Assembly: GCF_905147365.1 (NCBI RefSeq)
Contig: NC_056417.1
Span: 3,494,501 to 3,558,500 of the forward strand
DNA length: 64,000 nt
Reading direction: 5' to 3'
DNA from: Aricia agestis
Lineage: Eukaryota > Arthropoda > Insecta > Lepidoptera > Lycaenidae
Positions 47,205-56,633 of this stretch are shown here, one piece after another (positions within the stretch are counted from its first letter, which is position 1; every line of letters begins with the position of its first letter). The position numbers were made by a program, and so were the translations under genes. The notes beneath the pieces are model-generated. The model saw only the letters and a list, made by a program, of their open reading frames with translations, did no database searches and had not been told where the DNA came from.

Positions 47205-47443
47205 ACTAGATGACGCCTGCAACTCCGTTGCAAATTTTTCTTTATCGCGCGGAAATTATGCATTTTTCCGGGATAAAAATGTCCTATGTCCTTTTCCGGA
47301 ACTCAAAGTATCACCATTCACCATACCAAATTTCAGCAAAATCGGTTCAGCGATTTGGTCGTGAAGAAGTAAGAGACACACAGACCTACATACTATTGCA
47401 TTTATTTACACACACATTACACACTATTGCATTTATAATATTA
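47205..47443 (+). repeat. Family A repeat with duplicated tail
   Basis: AACTAGATGACGCCTGCAAC start. The end repeats an ATTGCATTTATTTACACACA/ACACACTATTGCATTTATAA phrase, a small tandem duplication. Confidence 0.75.
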
Positions 47444-47444
47444 G

Positions 47445-47582
47445 GGGCCTGTTTCACCACTTCCTGCTAAGTACCGAACAGGCTATCCACCACTTATCTT
47501 GACAGATAAAGTATGGAGAATCTGTCAAAAAAGTTGTGAATAGCCTATTCGCCACTTTATCAGGAAGTGGTGAAACAGACCC
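47445..47582. mobile_element. Foldback MITE, second GGGCCTGTTTCACCAC copy
   Basis: GGGCCTGTTTCACCACTTCC and its inverse (GGAAGTGGTGAAACAGACCC). The arms are better conserved than in the copy at 13000. It sits in the tail of the preceding family A repeat. Confidence 0.8.
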
Positions 47583-47699
47583 TAAGTAATTGGTAAATTA
47601 TTAAAATATAGTTATTTAAAATCATTTTCTAATGTGAATCCGTGTAGATGATTGGTCATAAAATTTATTTAGTAAAACAATCGGAAAAGTTTTAAGAAG

Positions 47700-47815
47700 T
47701 CCTATAGCGGTCCTTGAGACACAGCCTGAAGACAGACAGGCGGACAGACATCGAAGTCTTAGTAATTTTGGGTACGGAACCCATATTTATCCTTTGTGTA
47801 CGGAACCCGAAAAAC
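47700..47815 (-). repeat. Family D fragment
   Basis: GTCCTATAGCGGTCCTTGAG, an ACAGACAGGCGGACAGACA run and two GTACGGAACCC ends in tandem (47773 and 47800). Confidence 0.6.
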
Positions 47816-47991
47816 TATCTCAGTGTTGAGAGCATTACAAGGATTATTTTTTTTTAGGATTGTAATTAAACATTTCAAGGAAATGGTTTAGTTGCTCTAC
47901 AGTCTACACTTACAGTATTAAAAAAATTAATAAGCGCAAAACTTATTAAAATCGAAGCAATAATAATTTATTCCATAAGATAAAATGGATA

Positions 47992-48310
47992 CGAGGGAGA
48001 GTCATGCTTCGGCACGAATGGGCCGGCTCGACCGGAGAAATACCACGTTCTCACAGAAAAACGGCGTGAAACAGCGTTTGCGCTATGTTTTGCCGAGTGA
48101 GTGAGTTTACCGGAGGCCCAATCCACTACCCCTTTCCTTCCCTACCCTATTCCCTTCCCTTCCCATCCCTACCCTCCCCTATTACCCTATTATACTCCCT
48201 CTTAAAGGCCGGCAACGCACCTGCAGCTCTTCTGATGCTGCGAGAGTCCATGGGCGATGGAAGTTGCTAGTATCAGGTGACCCGTTTGCTCTTTTGCCCC
48301 CTTATTTTAT
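47992..48310 (+). mobile_element. Family Z copy
   Basis: Starts ACGAGGGAGAGTCATGC and ends TTATTTTATTTTTAAAAAAA. It carries several substitutions in the core (GCGAGAGTCCATGGGCGATG), so it is one of the older copies. Confidence 0.8.
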
Positions 48311-48662
48311 TTTTAAAAAAAGAACATATTATACATTACCTAATGTCGAAAAATAATATCACTACTAAACTTGAGTACGGCATGGAGAGTTTAAAAACAA
48401 AATCTGAACACTGCATTTCAGTTTTGCTATTGAATAAGAAAGCTGTAAACTTAAGTACCTAATGGGGAAAATCAAAGACCCATAACCTCCCCATCGATGG
48501 GATCCATCTAAAGCAATATCCGAAAAGTATTGGTCAATTAATATTTGAACAATTTGACTGAACTGAACGACGGGAAGGCCAATTCGATTAATCAATTCAT
48601 CAAAAATTCTGCCTTCACTTTTAGCCCCTGTTACACACGTCGTCTTACATATCATCAAAACG
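48311..48662. other. Non-coding spacer
   Basis: Open frames occur on both strands without splice sites or bias. Nothing is supported. Confidence 0.4.
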
Positions 48663-49013
48663 CATCCGTGGTCTAGTGGTATAGAGCGCGGCTCTTGACT
48701 TGGAGTTCATGGGTTCGATTCCCGCGTTGGAAACATGACGTTATTTCTAAGTTTGGTTAGGATAATGCAGGCTGATCACCTGATTGTCTGACAAGTAAGA
48801 TGATCCATGTGTCGGATGGGCATGTGAAAAGTCGGTCCTGCGCCTGATCTCTCGCCGGTCGTGTCGGTCTTCCGTCCCACTGGGTTATGAGAGTAAAGGA
48901 ATAGAGAGTGCTCTTGTGTACTGCGCACACACTTGGGCACTATAAAATTACTCCTGCGTAGCTGGTTTCAATAAAACGGGCCACCGTCACCGAAACCGGT
49001 ATGGGAGCTATAA
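48663..49013 (+). mobile_element. tRNA-headed SINE
   Basis: Head CGCATCCGTGGTCTAGTGGT, box B GGGTTCGATTCCCG (48711-48724) and end GGGAGCTATAATAATAA. Near full length, with a 10-bp deletion close to the tail (GTAGCTGGTTTCAATAAAAC). No clear target duplication. Confidence 0.85.
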
Positions 49014-49611
49014 TAATAACATATTATTATGAAAATAAATTTTAAATTTTTTTAGTGTTGTATTTTGTAATGTTAGTCTCGCTAAAACTCGAAAGCGAAA
49101 GCTAATTTAAGTCTTGAGATATTCGTCCAGGGAAGGCTTGTATTAGAAAGGAAATGATACAAAGTGCACCGGGACACCTAGTTTCTGAATAGTTTTCTCT
49201 ATAACAAGTTTAATATAATATTACAATTATTAAAGAGCACGTCTGCAAGGCGGACCGTGTAGTCGGGGCATTTCACAATTTCCCATAAAACGGAGTCCAT
49301 AAACGAATTGACTTTGCGAAATCGGTCGAATTTGATTTCGAGCGAATTTCAATCAAATCTTTGTTATCGGATTCAATACGGAGAACGGTAAGGAACTTTA
49401 CAATATCAAAACTTTATATTTTACTTTGGTAACGTTAACTTTTTCTTTTCTTCCAATAATATTAGTCTATTGCGTAACTCCTTAAATATTGGATTTCAGT
49501 TTTTGCTTTCTTTTATAATATTGTTATACTTTTGTTTCTTAATGAAAAAGTTTTTGGTGAAGATAGAAGTATAATATGCATTAAAACACAAATTAATAAT
49601 ACTAGCTATTT
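49014..49611. other. Upstream region of the nested gene
   Basis: AT-rich with no repeat recognised. The strong acceptor at 49840 suggests that a 5' UTR exon and promoter of the nested gene may lie here or further upstream, but neither could be placed. Confidence 0.35.
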
Positions 49612-49790
49612 GACCGAGTTTTGCTCGGTATTCAATTAAACATGAACAATGACATTTTCTAAAAATGATTCCTAGCTAGATCGATTTATCGCCCCCGAAA
49701 CCCCCTATATACTAAATTTCATGAAAATCTTTGGAGCCGATTCCGAGATTCCAATTATATATTTATATATATACAAGAATTGCTCGTTTA
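49612..49790 (+). repeat. Family G repeat (ACTAGCTATTTGACCGAG)
   Basis: ACTAGCTATTTGACCGAGTT through CCGATTCCGAGATTCC to a TATATTTATATATATACAAG end. It has the form of a retroelement tail and lies 54 bp upstream of the nested gene's first coding exon. Confidence 0.5.
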
Positions 49791-49843
49791 AAGATATAAG
49801 ATTTAAAATTTCTTCATTGCATATTTTATCTCTCTTTTAGAAA

Positions 49844-49985
49844 ATGCTTTGCATCGTCTTTGTCGCATTTCTGTCGATCGTCAAAGCCAGGGACTTTGGC
49901 ATGAGAGCCGTACCTGGAATCAGGGATTCCATCATCAACCTTGGCAAGATGGACGTCTCCTTCTACATGAATGGGAAACCAGAAG
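49844..49985 (+). CDS. Nested gene, coding exon 1: signal peptide and N-terminus of a secreted protein
   Basis: The ATG at 49844 follows a good acceptor (ATCTCTCTTTTAG|AAA, ending 49840). The exon therefore probably has a 5' UTR exon upstream; otherwise the transcript starts here. It encodes MLCIVFVAFLSIVKA, a typical signal peptide with a hydrophobic core, then RDFGMRAVPGIRDSII and MDVSFYMNGKPE. The donor is AAG|GTATTA at 49986 and one base (G) is left over. The unspliced frame runs on to 50161 but loses coding character past the donor. The gene is on the plus strand inside an intron of the minus-strand host gene. Family not recognised. Confidence 0.7.
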
Positions 49986-51297
49986 GTATTAGTACCCCTC
50001 AATTTAAGACAACCTACGCCCTACAGTATCCACTACTTATCCAAACAAATATTTTAATAATAATTCTGAAAGTCTATATATCCTGTCAGTTTGTCGATGC
50101 AACTGCAGAACCGATTGGGATGAAATTCTGCATAGATCAGCAATACCATGAGCTCTTATAGCAGCAATAGACCAACTTAAAGGTATTGAAACTATAGACG
50201 AAGTTTTATTAGCCGAAATAATCCGCAAATCGCTTCCAAACGAAGCATAAACCAATAAAACTTAGGCTGGATTCCTATGCGTCGATGCGAACGCGCAGTT
50301 TGGGCTACATAGAAGCAAATATATTAATGGGGCGACTAACCCAAAATTTACGATTTTATCATTTCATTTTTATACTTGAAAATAAGCCCCGAATTGTTTC
50401 ATTTTCTAAAATTAGATACTACATTATATTTCCGAAAATTAGATCTGATCAAAATCACGATACCTTAAAATTTTCTCGATAGAAAAAATCACAAATATGC
50501 TTCTAATTTCACGAATTTTTCATTTATTGCCATAACCGTGCATTGAACTAAGTTAATATTTTAACACATTGTATAAAGTTCTATCATTGAGAAACCGACC
50601 TAGCGGATTTTTAAAATATTGTATATTTATCGAGTTATTGAGAAAAAACTAATTTGGCTATGAATCCGCGTCGTCCTTTTTCACCTGGCATATGAAAGAC
50701 GGGCGTGAGTGTGAAGAGAGAAGGACGATGTTTGATTTCTTGGGTTAGTTATTGTTACATATAAGTACAATCACTTGTGATCTTATGGTGTAGTAGCTTA
50801 ACAGCGCGTTCGCACTACCGCATATAAATCCAGCGTTACACGAAATCGCTACTAAGGGCCTTTCCCGTGTGGAAAGGCCCTTAGTAGCGATCGCGAGCGT
50901 TATTTTACGCTCGTTTACATCGATACAATCGCAAGTTGAACGCTCAGCAAAAGGAAGGAAGTCGACACGTTTTAACTTTATATCTGCCAAAACGCAATGA
51001 ATACGCGCAGACGAGCGCATCAGAAACGCGTGCCAGTGCGCAAAAAATACTTCGTGTGGAAAGGCCCTTAGTAGCGATTTTTTTGTGTAAAATAAGGTGC
51101 TAAAATTCTACTGTGCTATTTCAACATTAATTTAGCTTTGATCTAGTCTAAATCTTAGTTAAGTGATCCAAAAATGTCCTTTAATTCGTAATCATAAATT
51201 ATCATAATCCAAATAAGTAATAACGTAATATGCACGTTATGCCGTATCGGTAACTTTTTATATTTTGTTCATGTTTTAAGCTTTTTTTTCATTTCAG
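49986..51297 (+). other. Intron of the nested gene with a foldback element
   Basis: A 1312-bp intron, GT at 49986 and AG at 51296-51297 with a TTTTTTTTCATTTCAG acceptor. It contains a perfect 21-bp-arm hairpin (50845-50891, 5-base loop) and a third copy of one arm at 51054-51078. Confidence 0.7.
50845..51078. mobile_element. Foldback element with three copies of one end
   Basis: ATCGCTACTAAGGGCCTTTC and its inverse sit back to back at 50845-50891. GTGTGGAAAGGCCCTTAGTA (with GCGAT following) recurs at 51054-51078. The outer pair 50845/51078 would be the normal terminal repeats, and the inner 50871-50891 arm an inverted duplication of the end. The interior contains ATTTTACGCTCGTTTACATC and ACGCGTGCCAGTGCGC phrases. 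Confidence 0.65.
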
Positions 51298-51822
51298 ATT
51301 ATCAACATAAACACTATCAAGAATCAAGCGAGGTCACGAAAACTAGCACTTGCTCAAATGGTAATGATGATGAACTAAGATTTTTAGACAACCTCATCAG
51401 TAGCCATCATAACTCACACAACCAACCCGCCTTCTCCACCAAATGCTGCCAGAAAGATGCCCACGAGGATATAATATTCGCGTTCACACCAAAAATTCAT
51501 CCAAAACGTGCAAATTCACAAAATTCCCTTCCATTTAACTCCATCCCCTTCCCTTTAAACCTCTTAATGGACCCAACGAAATTAAAACTACCAGCAGTTC
51601 AAAAAAAAAAATAAGAATATTGAAATAGTTCTGTTTCCTAAAAGAAAAGATGTAGAAAACGAACTGACTACAAAAGATATGAACCCTAAAAAGGAAATTA
51701 AAGGTGATGAAGAAAAAAATTTCAAGAAATTGGATTTGCTGCCCGTTCCTGTAGTGCAGAATAATTTGGATGAAAATACAGAGAAAGTAAAGGATAATAA
51801 GACACAAGATAAGACTCCTTAA
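51298..51822 (+). CDS. Nested gene, coding exon 2 (frame broken at an A11 run)
   Basis: Entered with two bases, so the split codon is GAT (Asp). It reads YQHKHYQESSEVTKTSTC, LRFLDNLISSHHNSHNQPA, TKCCQKDAHEDIIFAF and FNSIPFPLNLLMDPTKLK, polar and hydrophilic overall with few Cys. The frame ends at TAA 51612-51614 after eleven A's (51601-51611), giving 152 aa with exon 1. From inside the A run the neighbouring frame stays open to TAA 51820-51822 and encodes a Lys/Asp/Glu-rich stretch (IEIVLFPKRKDVENEL, LDLLPVPVVQNNLDEN). So the protein is either 152 aa or about 221 aa if the run length is mis-called or slips. AATAAA signals follow at 52015, 52059 and 52128. Probably a lineage-specific secreted protein. 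Confidence 0.7.
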
Positions 51823-52133
51823 AGAAAGAAAAGCTGAAAATATATATATAAGATAAAAATATAAAATATATTACTTTAGGCTAATTATTAATTACTTAAG
51901 AAGTTAATTAGCGAAGTTGATGACATATTAAAGTCCGTAAATTTACTAAAACATCATTAAATAACTCCTTAAGTATTTATTAAATGCCCCGAGTGCCGCT
52001 GTTAGTGGCATTTCAATAAAATGCATTGAAATTTTAAGATAAGGTACACATATTAAGCAATAAATATTTTTTTAGTTCTCAGATTAAATCTTTATACGTA
52101 AAATTTCTGTAAAATAAGAAAGATTAAAATAAA
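51823..52133 (+). promoter_or_regulatory. 3' UTR and polyadenylation signals of the nested gene
   Basis: AATAAA hexamers occur at 52015-52020, 52059-52064 and 52128-52133, within about 310 bp of the second possible stop. Which one is used cannot be told; the sequence is AT-rich, so hexamers alone are weak evidence. Confidence 0.4.
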
Positions 52134-53080
52134 GATCAGTATAAAGATGAGCGAAGTAAGACGGTGTTTTAATAATTTTTTAATCCGCTCGAAAAAGCAC
52201 TAATGATATAATTTGTTCCAAATTACAGGCTTCCTACGCCTTAACATAACAAAGTAGTAAAAACCTCTACCACGAAACACGGAAAATTCTATTCTTACCA
52301 ACGCGTAAGCTATTCAACGTTACATTGCGTTTTGAATACGTAGTTCTAAAAGGTGTAGCCGGCGGAGCGAGTAATGGAACGGGCTGTACCTAAATATTCG
52401 TAGAAAGTCTCCAAGATAAGTTAATTTGGTACGGCACTGGGGATTACACAGAGCCGATACGTGAGTAGAATGTCAACAGCAAAATTTCCATAAAAGTGTG
52501 TTACGGGCCCGGCATAATGTTTAATACTTCAGCTGATGTAAGGGTGGTATTACACTTATCCACCTTGATCTACTTTATAGTTATAGAAGACAGAAAGGGA
52601 GCGGACAAGTGGTATTTTTCGGTTCCCTAAATAATTTTGAGAATAATTTATAATTAAATAATTTAAAAAGATGTAGCGCATATACAGCTGTCGGCGACTG
52701 CACATACTTCATACAAAATTAAACCTCTTCAAAAAGAGATATAAGTAAAGGTTCGACAAATAAAAGAAACGAAAAGAAATCATAGAAGAAACGATAATAT
52801 AATATATTTTTCTCGAGTTAGCTAGGTAAACAGTAGGCTAACACTTTCTTTTATATCACCTTCTTTTGTTGTATTTGATATTGATAAAGTGGTCCAATTT
52901 TGTCCCAATACATATTGGTTACATACTGGAGTAAGTTGTTAAGTGTAATACCATCCTAAGAGGCATTTTGTTAAGCGATACAAAGGTCACGAGCTAACTA
53001 AGTGATATTTTGAGAACACTTTAAAGTTAAGACTACAGTCGCACGTGCCATACGTAATACAATCTTTAGATTGAGGCCAC
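52134..53080. other. Non-coding stretch
   Basis: No gene or named repeat found. AT-rich. Confidence 0.4.
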
Positions 53081-53420
53081 GTTACTTCGGTGCGTTGCGT
53101 CGCCATAACGCATCGACGCAAGTAAAACTGACATCTGCATCGCGACGACGACGCTGCAGCGCTGCAATTGGGAAATGCAGAAGCAAAAAAAAAATTGTGA
53201 AATAACATGTGTATTGTGCAGCCACAACAGCATTACAACAGTTAATCAGAACGGATCTCGAATTTACATTTTTTATGGGTGTAGGCTTTTTTTTCGCCGC
53301 CCCATGTACGAAATCTACCGGCCCCCTATGGACGCGGCTGCCCCTAGGCCGTGGCTTATACGGACTATTTATAAATCCGGGGTCTACCACTTTGTTTCTG
53401 ATCTATCAAAATATCTCGAT
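53081..53420 (-). repeat. Transposon-like fragment with a short open frame
   Basis: On the minus strand 53390-53265 reads MVDPGFINSPYKPRPRGSRV and HRGPVDFVHGAAKKK. This phrase I associate with repeated lepidopteran sequence and not a host gene. The frame runs on to 53082 through AT-rich, non-coding-looking sequence. A degraded repeat is the best call. Confidence 0.35.
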
Positions 53421-54087
53421 TCTCGTCTGAAGACGCAAATTCCAGTACCGGTTGGGAGTCAACGACACTAAGCAACTGCAGACTACGTGTCGCATACTAC
53501 TGGTTTCTATGAGTATAAACTCTATAAATTCCCTCCGTAATCAGCGTTATGGAGTTATTATACAAATACACAGAAACCTAACCTGTCTGTAGTTTGCAGT
53601 TGTTTCATGTCGTTGGCTTCGAACCGGTACTTTTGACGTGGCGATAAAATGTCGCTGCGATGTCGGTGCGACGACGCACCGCATCGGTATAATTTGGCTT
53701 TGCACTTACTTTTAACTTGCGGTGAAAATATGTCACAAGACTCAAGAGGCAGATTTTCCGCAAGGCTATCACATTTAGTAGATCAAGTTTTCTCAAGTTT
53801 CTTATTTCTTATAAACTTGATGCAAAGAGGGGACCTAAGTTTTGCACGTCTGCGCGTTAAGGCTGTTTTGTCTATTAGGGAAGCATATGGATAGATCTTG
53901 ATCCAAAATAAAGCGATTCTTGGCTAAGAGGAATGTATGCCTTTAATGTCTTTTAGCCAAGAATTGACCAACCGAAACTCCATAGTTGCTGGTCGTTCTT
54001 AACTCTATATTATTATTATTATTATTTATTTACTTTTACATAAACCATGTGTTTATGTCAAAGAATTTACCCTCCATAAGGGAGTCG
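53421..54087. other. Non-coding stretch
   Basis: Contains a short TTGGCTAAGAGG/CTTTTAGCCAAG inverted pair near 53920-53963, giving a hairpin with ends about 45 bp apart. No exon supported. Confidence 0.4.
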
Positions 54088-54163
54088 AGTCGAGTCTGCG
54101 GCGCCCATACAGTCGGCATGGCGCGCCCATACAGTGTATGGGTACCGCAGACTCGATCGCACA
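54088..54163. repeat. Small hairpin (GAGTCTGCGGCGCCCATAC)
   Basis: CGAGTCTGCGGCGCCCATAC (54092) pairs with GTATGGGTACCGCAGACTCG (ends about 54156). The GCGCCCATACAGT phrase is also directly repeated at 54122. Possibly a tiny foldback element. Confidence 0.6.
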
Positions 54164-55067
54164 AAAAGTCTGTCATCTGCGATCTCCCTAAGCCACTGAG
54201 GTTTGTCCGGAGTGTAATGTTTAACAATGCTAGATAGTAACGTTTAGTTTATTAATAATACTAGTTTTACAAAAAGAAACTACTAGTTCATAGGAATCAT
54301 ATTATACAGGAAAACTTTCAGCTTTTATAAAATGACGAAAGAGTGTACAGTCAAAACTCTATACAGTTATACAAACAGGTAGCGCTAGTTATACCATGCG
54401 CTACCCATATAAAGTGTCCCTCAAATTGTAAAAGGCAAAAACTGAAATCTGAGAAGGGTTTTATGGAGTTATCCTGACTGAATGAAACCTTTTTAGATGG
54501 TTACCAGAAACGAAGATTAATAATAGACCCACGTACGCATGTTTGGGTAAAAAATCTCTCAACCCCAGTTGTCTTATTGACCTTATTTTTGTCCATTCAA
54601 ACTGGTTACCCATACATTTATGAGAATAACCCTCCTGGCAGTCGGGTAAAAAGTTGCAATTTGAGTAAAAATATTTAGTCAATGAATGGTGTTTGACGCA
54701 TTACTAAGCATACCTATGTGGCGGTACCCGCACACATACAACTGATGGACATTGTAGTAGTATATTATGAATTATGATAATACGATTAGCTACAGAAAAC
54801 AAAATGTTTTAGTATTATGTGGTTTTATCGTGGTGTTGCATCACTTGCACTATATTAAAGTTCTTGAATTGACTAATAGTGCTCAAATGATAGCTAATAA
54901 AGAACACATTGTTGAAATAAAGACAACCGCCAGTTCAAGGTCAATGCTATATATAATTTAATACCTCGATCGTGGAAAAACCAGAAACAATAGCTTATCT
55001 ATTATTAGCCGCATGTGACCGCTTGGGAGTTGAAGCATTAAATTAAAATATCAAAGCTTCTACTTAC
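54164..55067. other. Intron sequence next to exon 1
   Basis: No repeat family or exon is supported. The 54767-54961 open frame (ATG, 64 codons) has no splice context and AT-rich codon use. Confidence 0.4.
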
Positions 55068-55744
55068 TGCTTCTCCTTCCTCTGCTGTCGTTTCTTCTTG
55101 AACGCCCGTTTCACTCGGAGCAGGAGAAAGGCAGCTCTGTCTATGGTCAGTACGGACGGTCGCTTCGCGGGGCTGGGTTCGTCCATGCCCTCGTCTTCGT
55201 CAGCCGGCTCATCGCACAACCTCAGGCCTAGCCATCGTTGTTTCGTCGTGTTTCTCGTTGTGTCTATCTAGAATTCGTCTAGAAGGTTCTAGATCACTAG
55301 CTTTATCATTTGCATCTATAATTACTACTCCACTATTACGTTTCTTTAATTTTACACTTCGTATTATCTCTAGATCTTTATCTATATATTTAGCTTTATC
55401 TTCTACTTCATCTCTTTTGCTACTTTTACACTATTTTGTTTCGTTTATTTTCTGAGCGAATAATTTTTGGTTTCTGTCTTTTGTTTTTGTTTCAATATTC
55501 TAATAGTCAAACTTTGTCTTAAGCTTTCCTAATAGCCGTTTAGATCATGATAATTTATTAGAACATTGTCTACTGCATTTGTTTTATCAATTCATTTACA
55601 CTACTCTTTTTGTTAGTACTATCACTTCACTTCACTTATAAACACTGATTTCTGTTTCACAACTCAGTTTTCACTAGTCACTATTTATTTCTAATTTCAT
55701 TTGTCATTCATCCAAATTATTTGTATACGGCTCAGCTTGTCTAC
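55068..55744 (-). CDS. Host gene exon 1: 5' UTR plus start of coding (CDS 55186-55068)
   Basis: On the minus strand an acceptor TTTTTTTGTTTCAG ends at 55745 and the donor GCA|GTAAGT begins at 55067. The first 480 bp are AT-rich with stops in all frames (5' UTR). Coding probably starts at the ATG 55186-55184 (context GGCATGG) and gives 39 codons plus CA: MDEPSPAKRPSVLTIDR, AAFLLLRVKRAF, KKKRQQRKEK. The C-terminal part of the exon is strongly basic after a short hydrophobic helix-like segment. The frame is open upstream of this ATG (including LRLCDEPADEDEG), so an N-terminal extension from another splice form is possible. A strong-context uORF, ATGGCTAGG..., ends just before it. An initiator-like TCAGTG at 55648-55643 could be an internal start of transcription. 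Protein not recognised. Confidence 0.65.
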
Positions 55745-56169
55745 CTGAAACAAAAAAATACATTAAATATCTAGAAAATGATACTCATTAGTCATGACTT
55801 TTTAGAGAAAATATCATAATATGAAAATTATTAAGGCTTGATTTACTTTGGAACGACAGAGCGCCTAGCCGACATAAATCAAGCCTAAAAGTCAATATTG
55901 CTCTTAAACTGTTAAATAAAAAAAGGTTACTGATACTGAAGAATATAAGCTAGTTCAAGATCTTGTTTAAAATCACTGTCAAATTAACTTCCACTTCAGC
56001 CGTTTTCAAACGTCTAAAAAGCTTCTAAATTATAGGCCCAACTTTGTCACGGTCTGCAAAGGTTTTTGCTGATAAGATGAAAGTTACGATGAACAATTTA
56101 CGCTGTTTTAAAACTGTCATTGAGACATCACAAATAACCTGATTTTGAAATTTTGTAATTTAGATGGCT
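55745..56169. other. Sequence upstream of host exon 1
   Basis: Either a further intron of the host gene or promoter-proximal DNA. A TAAGGCTTGATTTAC / ATAAATCAAGCCTAA inverted pair lies at 55832-55888. No other structure seen. Confidence 0.4.
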
Positions 56170-56412
56170 GATTTCTGATTAAATTGCGATTTGATTGATT
56201 GCGATGTTCATTTGACTGTGAAAAAGGGTTTAATTTTGAAATACGAAAGGTGCTTAGTAAGATTATTTGGTACCAAAATAAATACTAAATATCCAAGAGG
56301 ATTCCGTACCTTTGACCTTCCTTTTGACGAAGAAAATAACATTACATTAAAAGCAGCAAAATGTCACGTGTATTGCTTGAAAGTGGGCCAATCAGATCTA
56401 TCTTTATAATTT
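56170..56412 (+). other. Possible exon or coding relic of unknown identity
   Basis: An open frame of about 77 codons (stop at 56407) reads GLILKYERCLVRLFGTK, YPRGFRTFDLPFDEE and NITLKAAKCHVYCLKVG. The composition and spaced Cys look protein-like, and codon use is less AT-driven than chance frames nearby. No ATG or convincing acceptor is present. The end merges with the repeated SINE-type unit at about 56388, so it may be a truncated exon or transposon piece. Confidence 0.25.
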
Positions 56413-56633
56413 ATATTATGAGAGAGGCTGAAGCCTAGTGGATAGCTTTTGATTTGCACTCAAGATCTGGGAGAGCGCAGGTTCGATCCCGGGTAATAGC
56501 GTAAACCCGGGATCGAACCAACCAGCGCACTTCTATTACAAAAGACTTTTCTGTGCCAAGTTTGAGAAGGTCCTTTGCTAGATTTTTCTGATGATTTGTA
56601 GAGATCTAGATGATTTGTTACAATACAGATGTT
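56388..56633 (+). mobile_element. tRNA-headed, self-complementary SINE-like unit, copy 1
   Basis: GAAGCCTAGTGGATAGC (box A-like) and AGGTTCGATCCCGGGT (box B) are followed after 9 bp by the inverse ACCCGGGATCGAACC, so the unit folds on itself. It ends at CAATACAGATGTT (56633). A near-identical unit covers about 58300-58534. The inverted duplication begins at the next base. Confidence 0.75.

Larger units (their letters stand above)
35556..55067 (-). other. Intron of the host gene, about 19.5 kb, with a nested gene
   Basis: Bounded by the exon 1 donor (GCA|GTAAGT, 55067 downward) and the exon 2 acceptor. It holds the 37.5-kb minisatellite, five family Z copies, many MITEs and a complete plus-strand gene at 49844-51822. 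No additional minus-strand exon was found. Confidence 0.6.

Noticed and set aside
53175..53471. Overlapping plus-strand frames near 53.2-53.5 kb
   Set aside because: No splice sites or start context; the opposite strand shows a repeat-type phrase.
55200..55440. Lys/Asp/Glu-rich 75-codon minus-strand frame in the exon 1 leader
   Set aside because: AT-driven composition, no ATG until the short uORF and no continuity with the main frame; treated as 5' UTR, though a frameshift error cannot be fully excluded.
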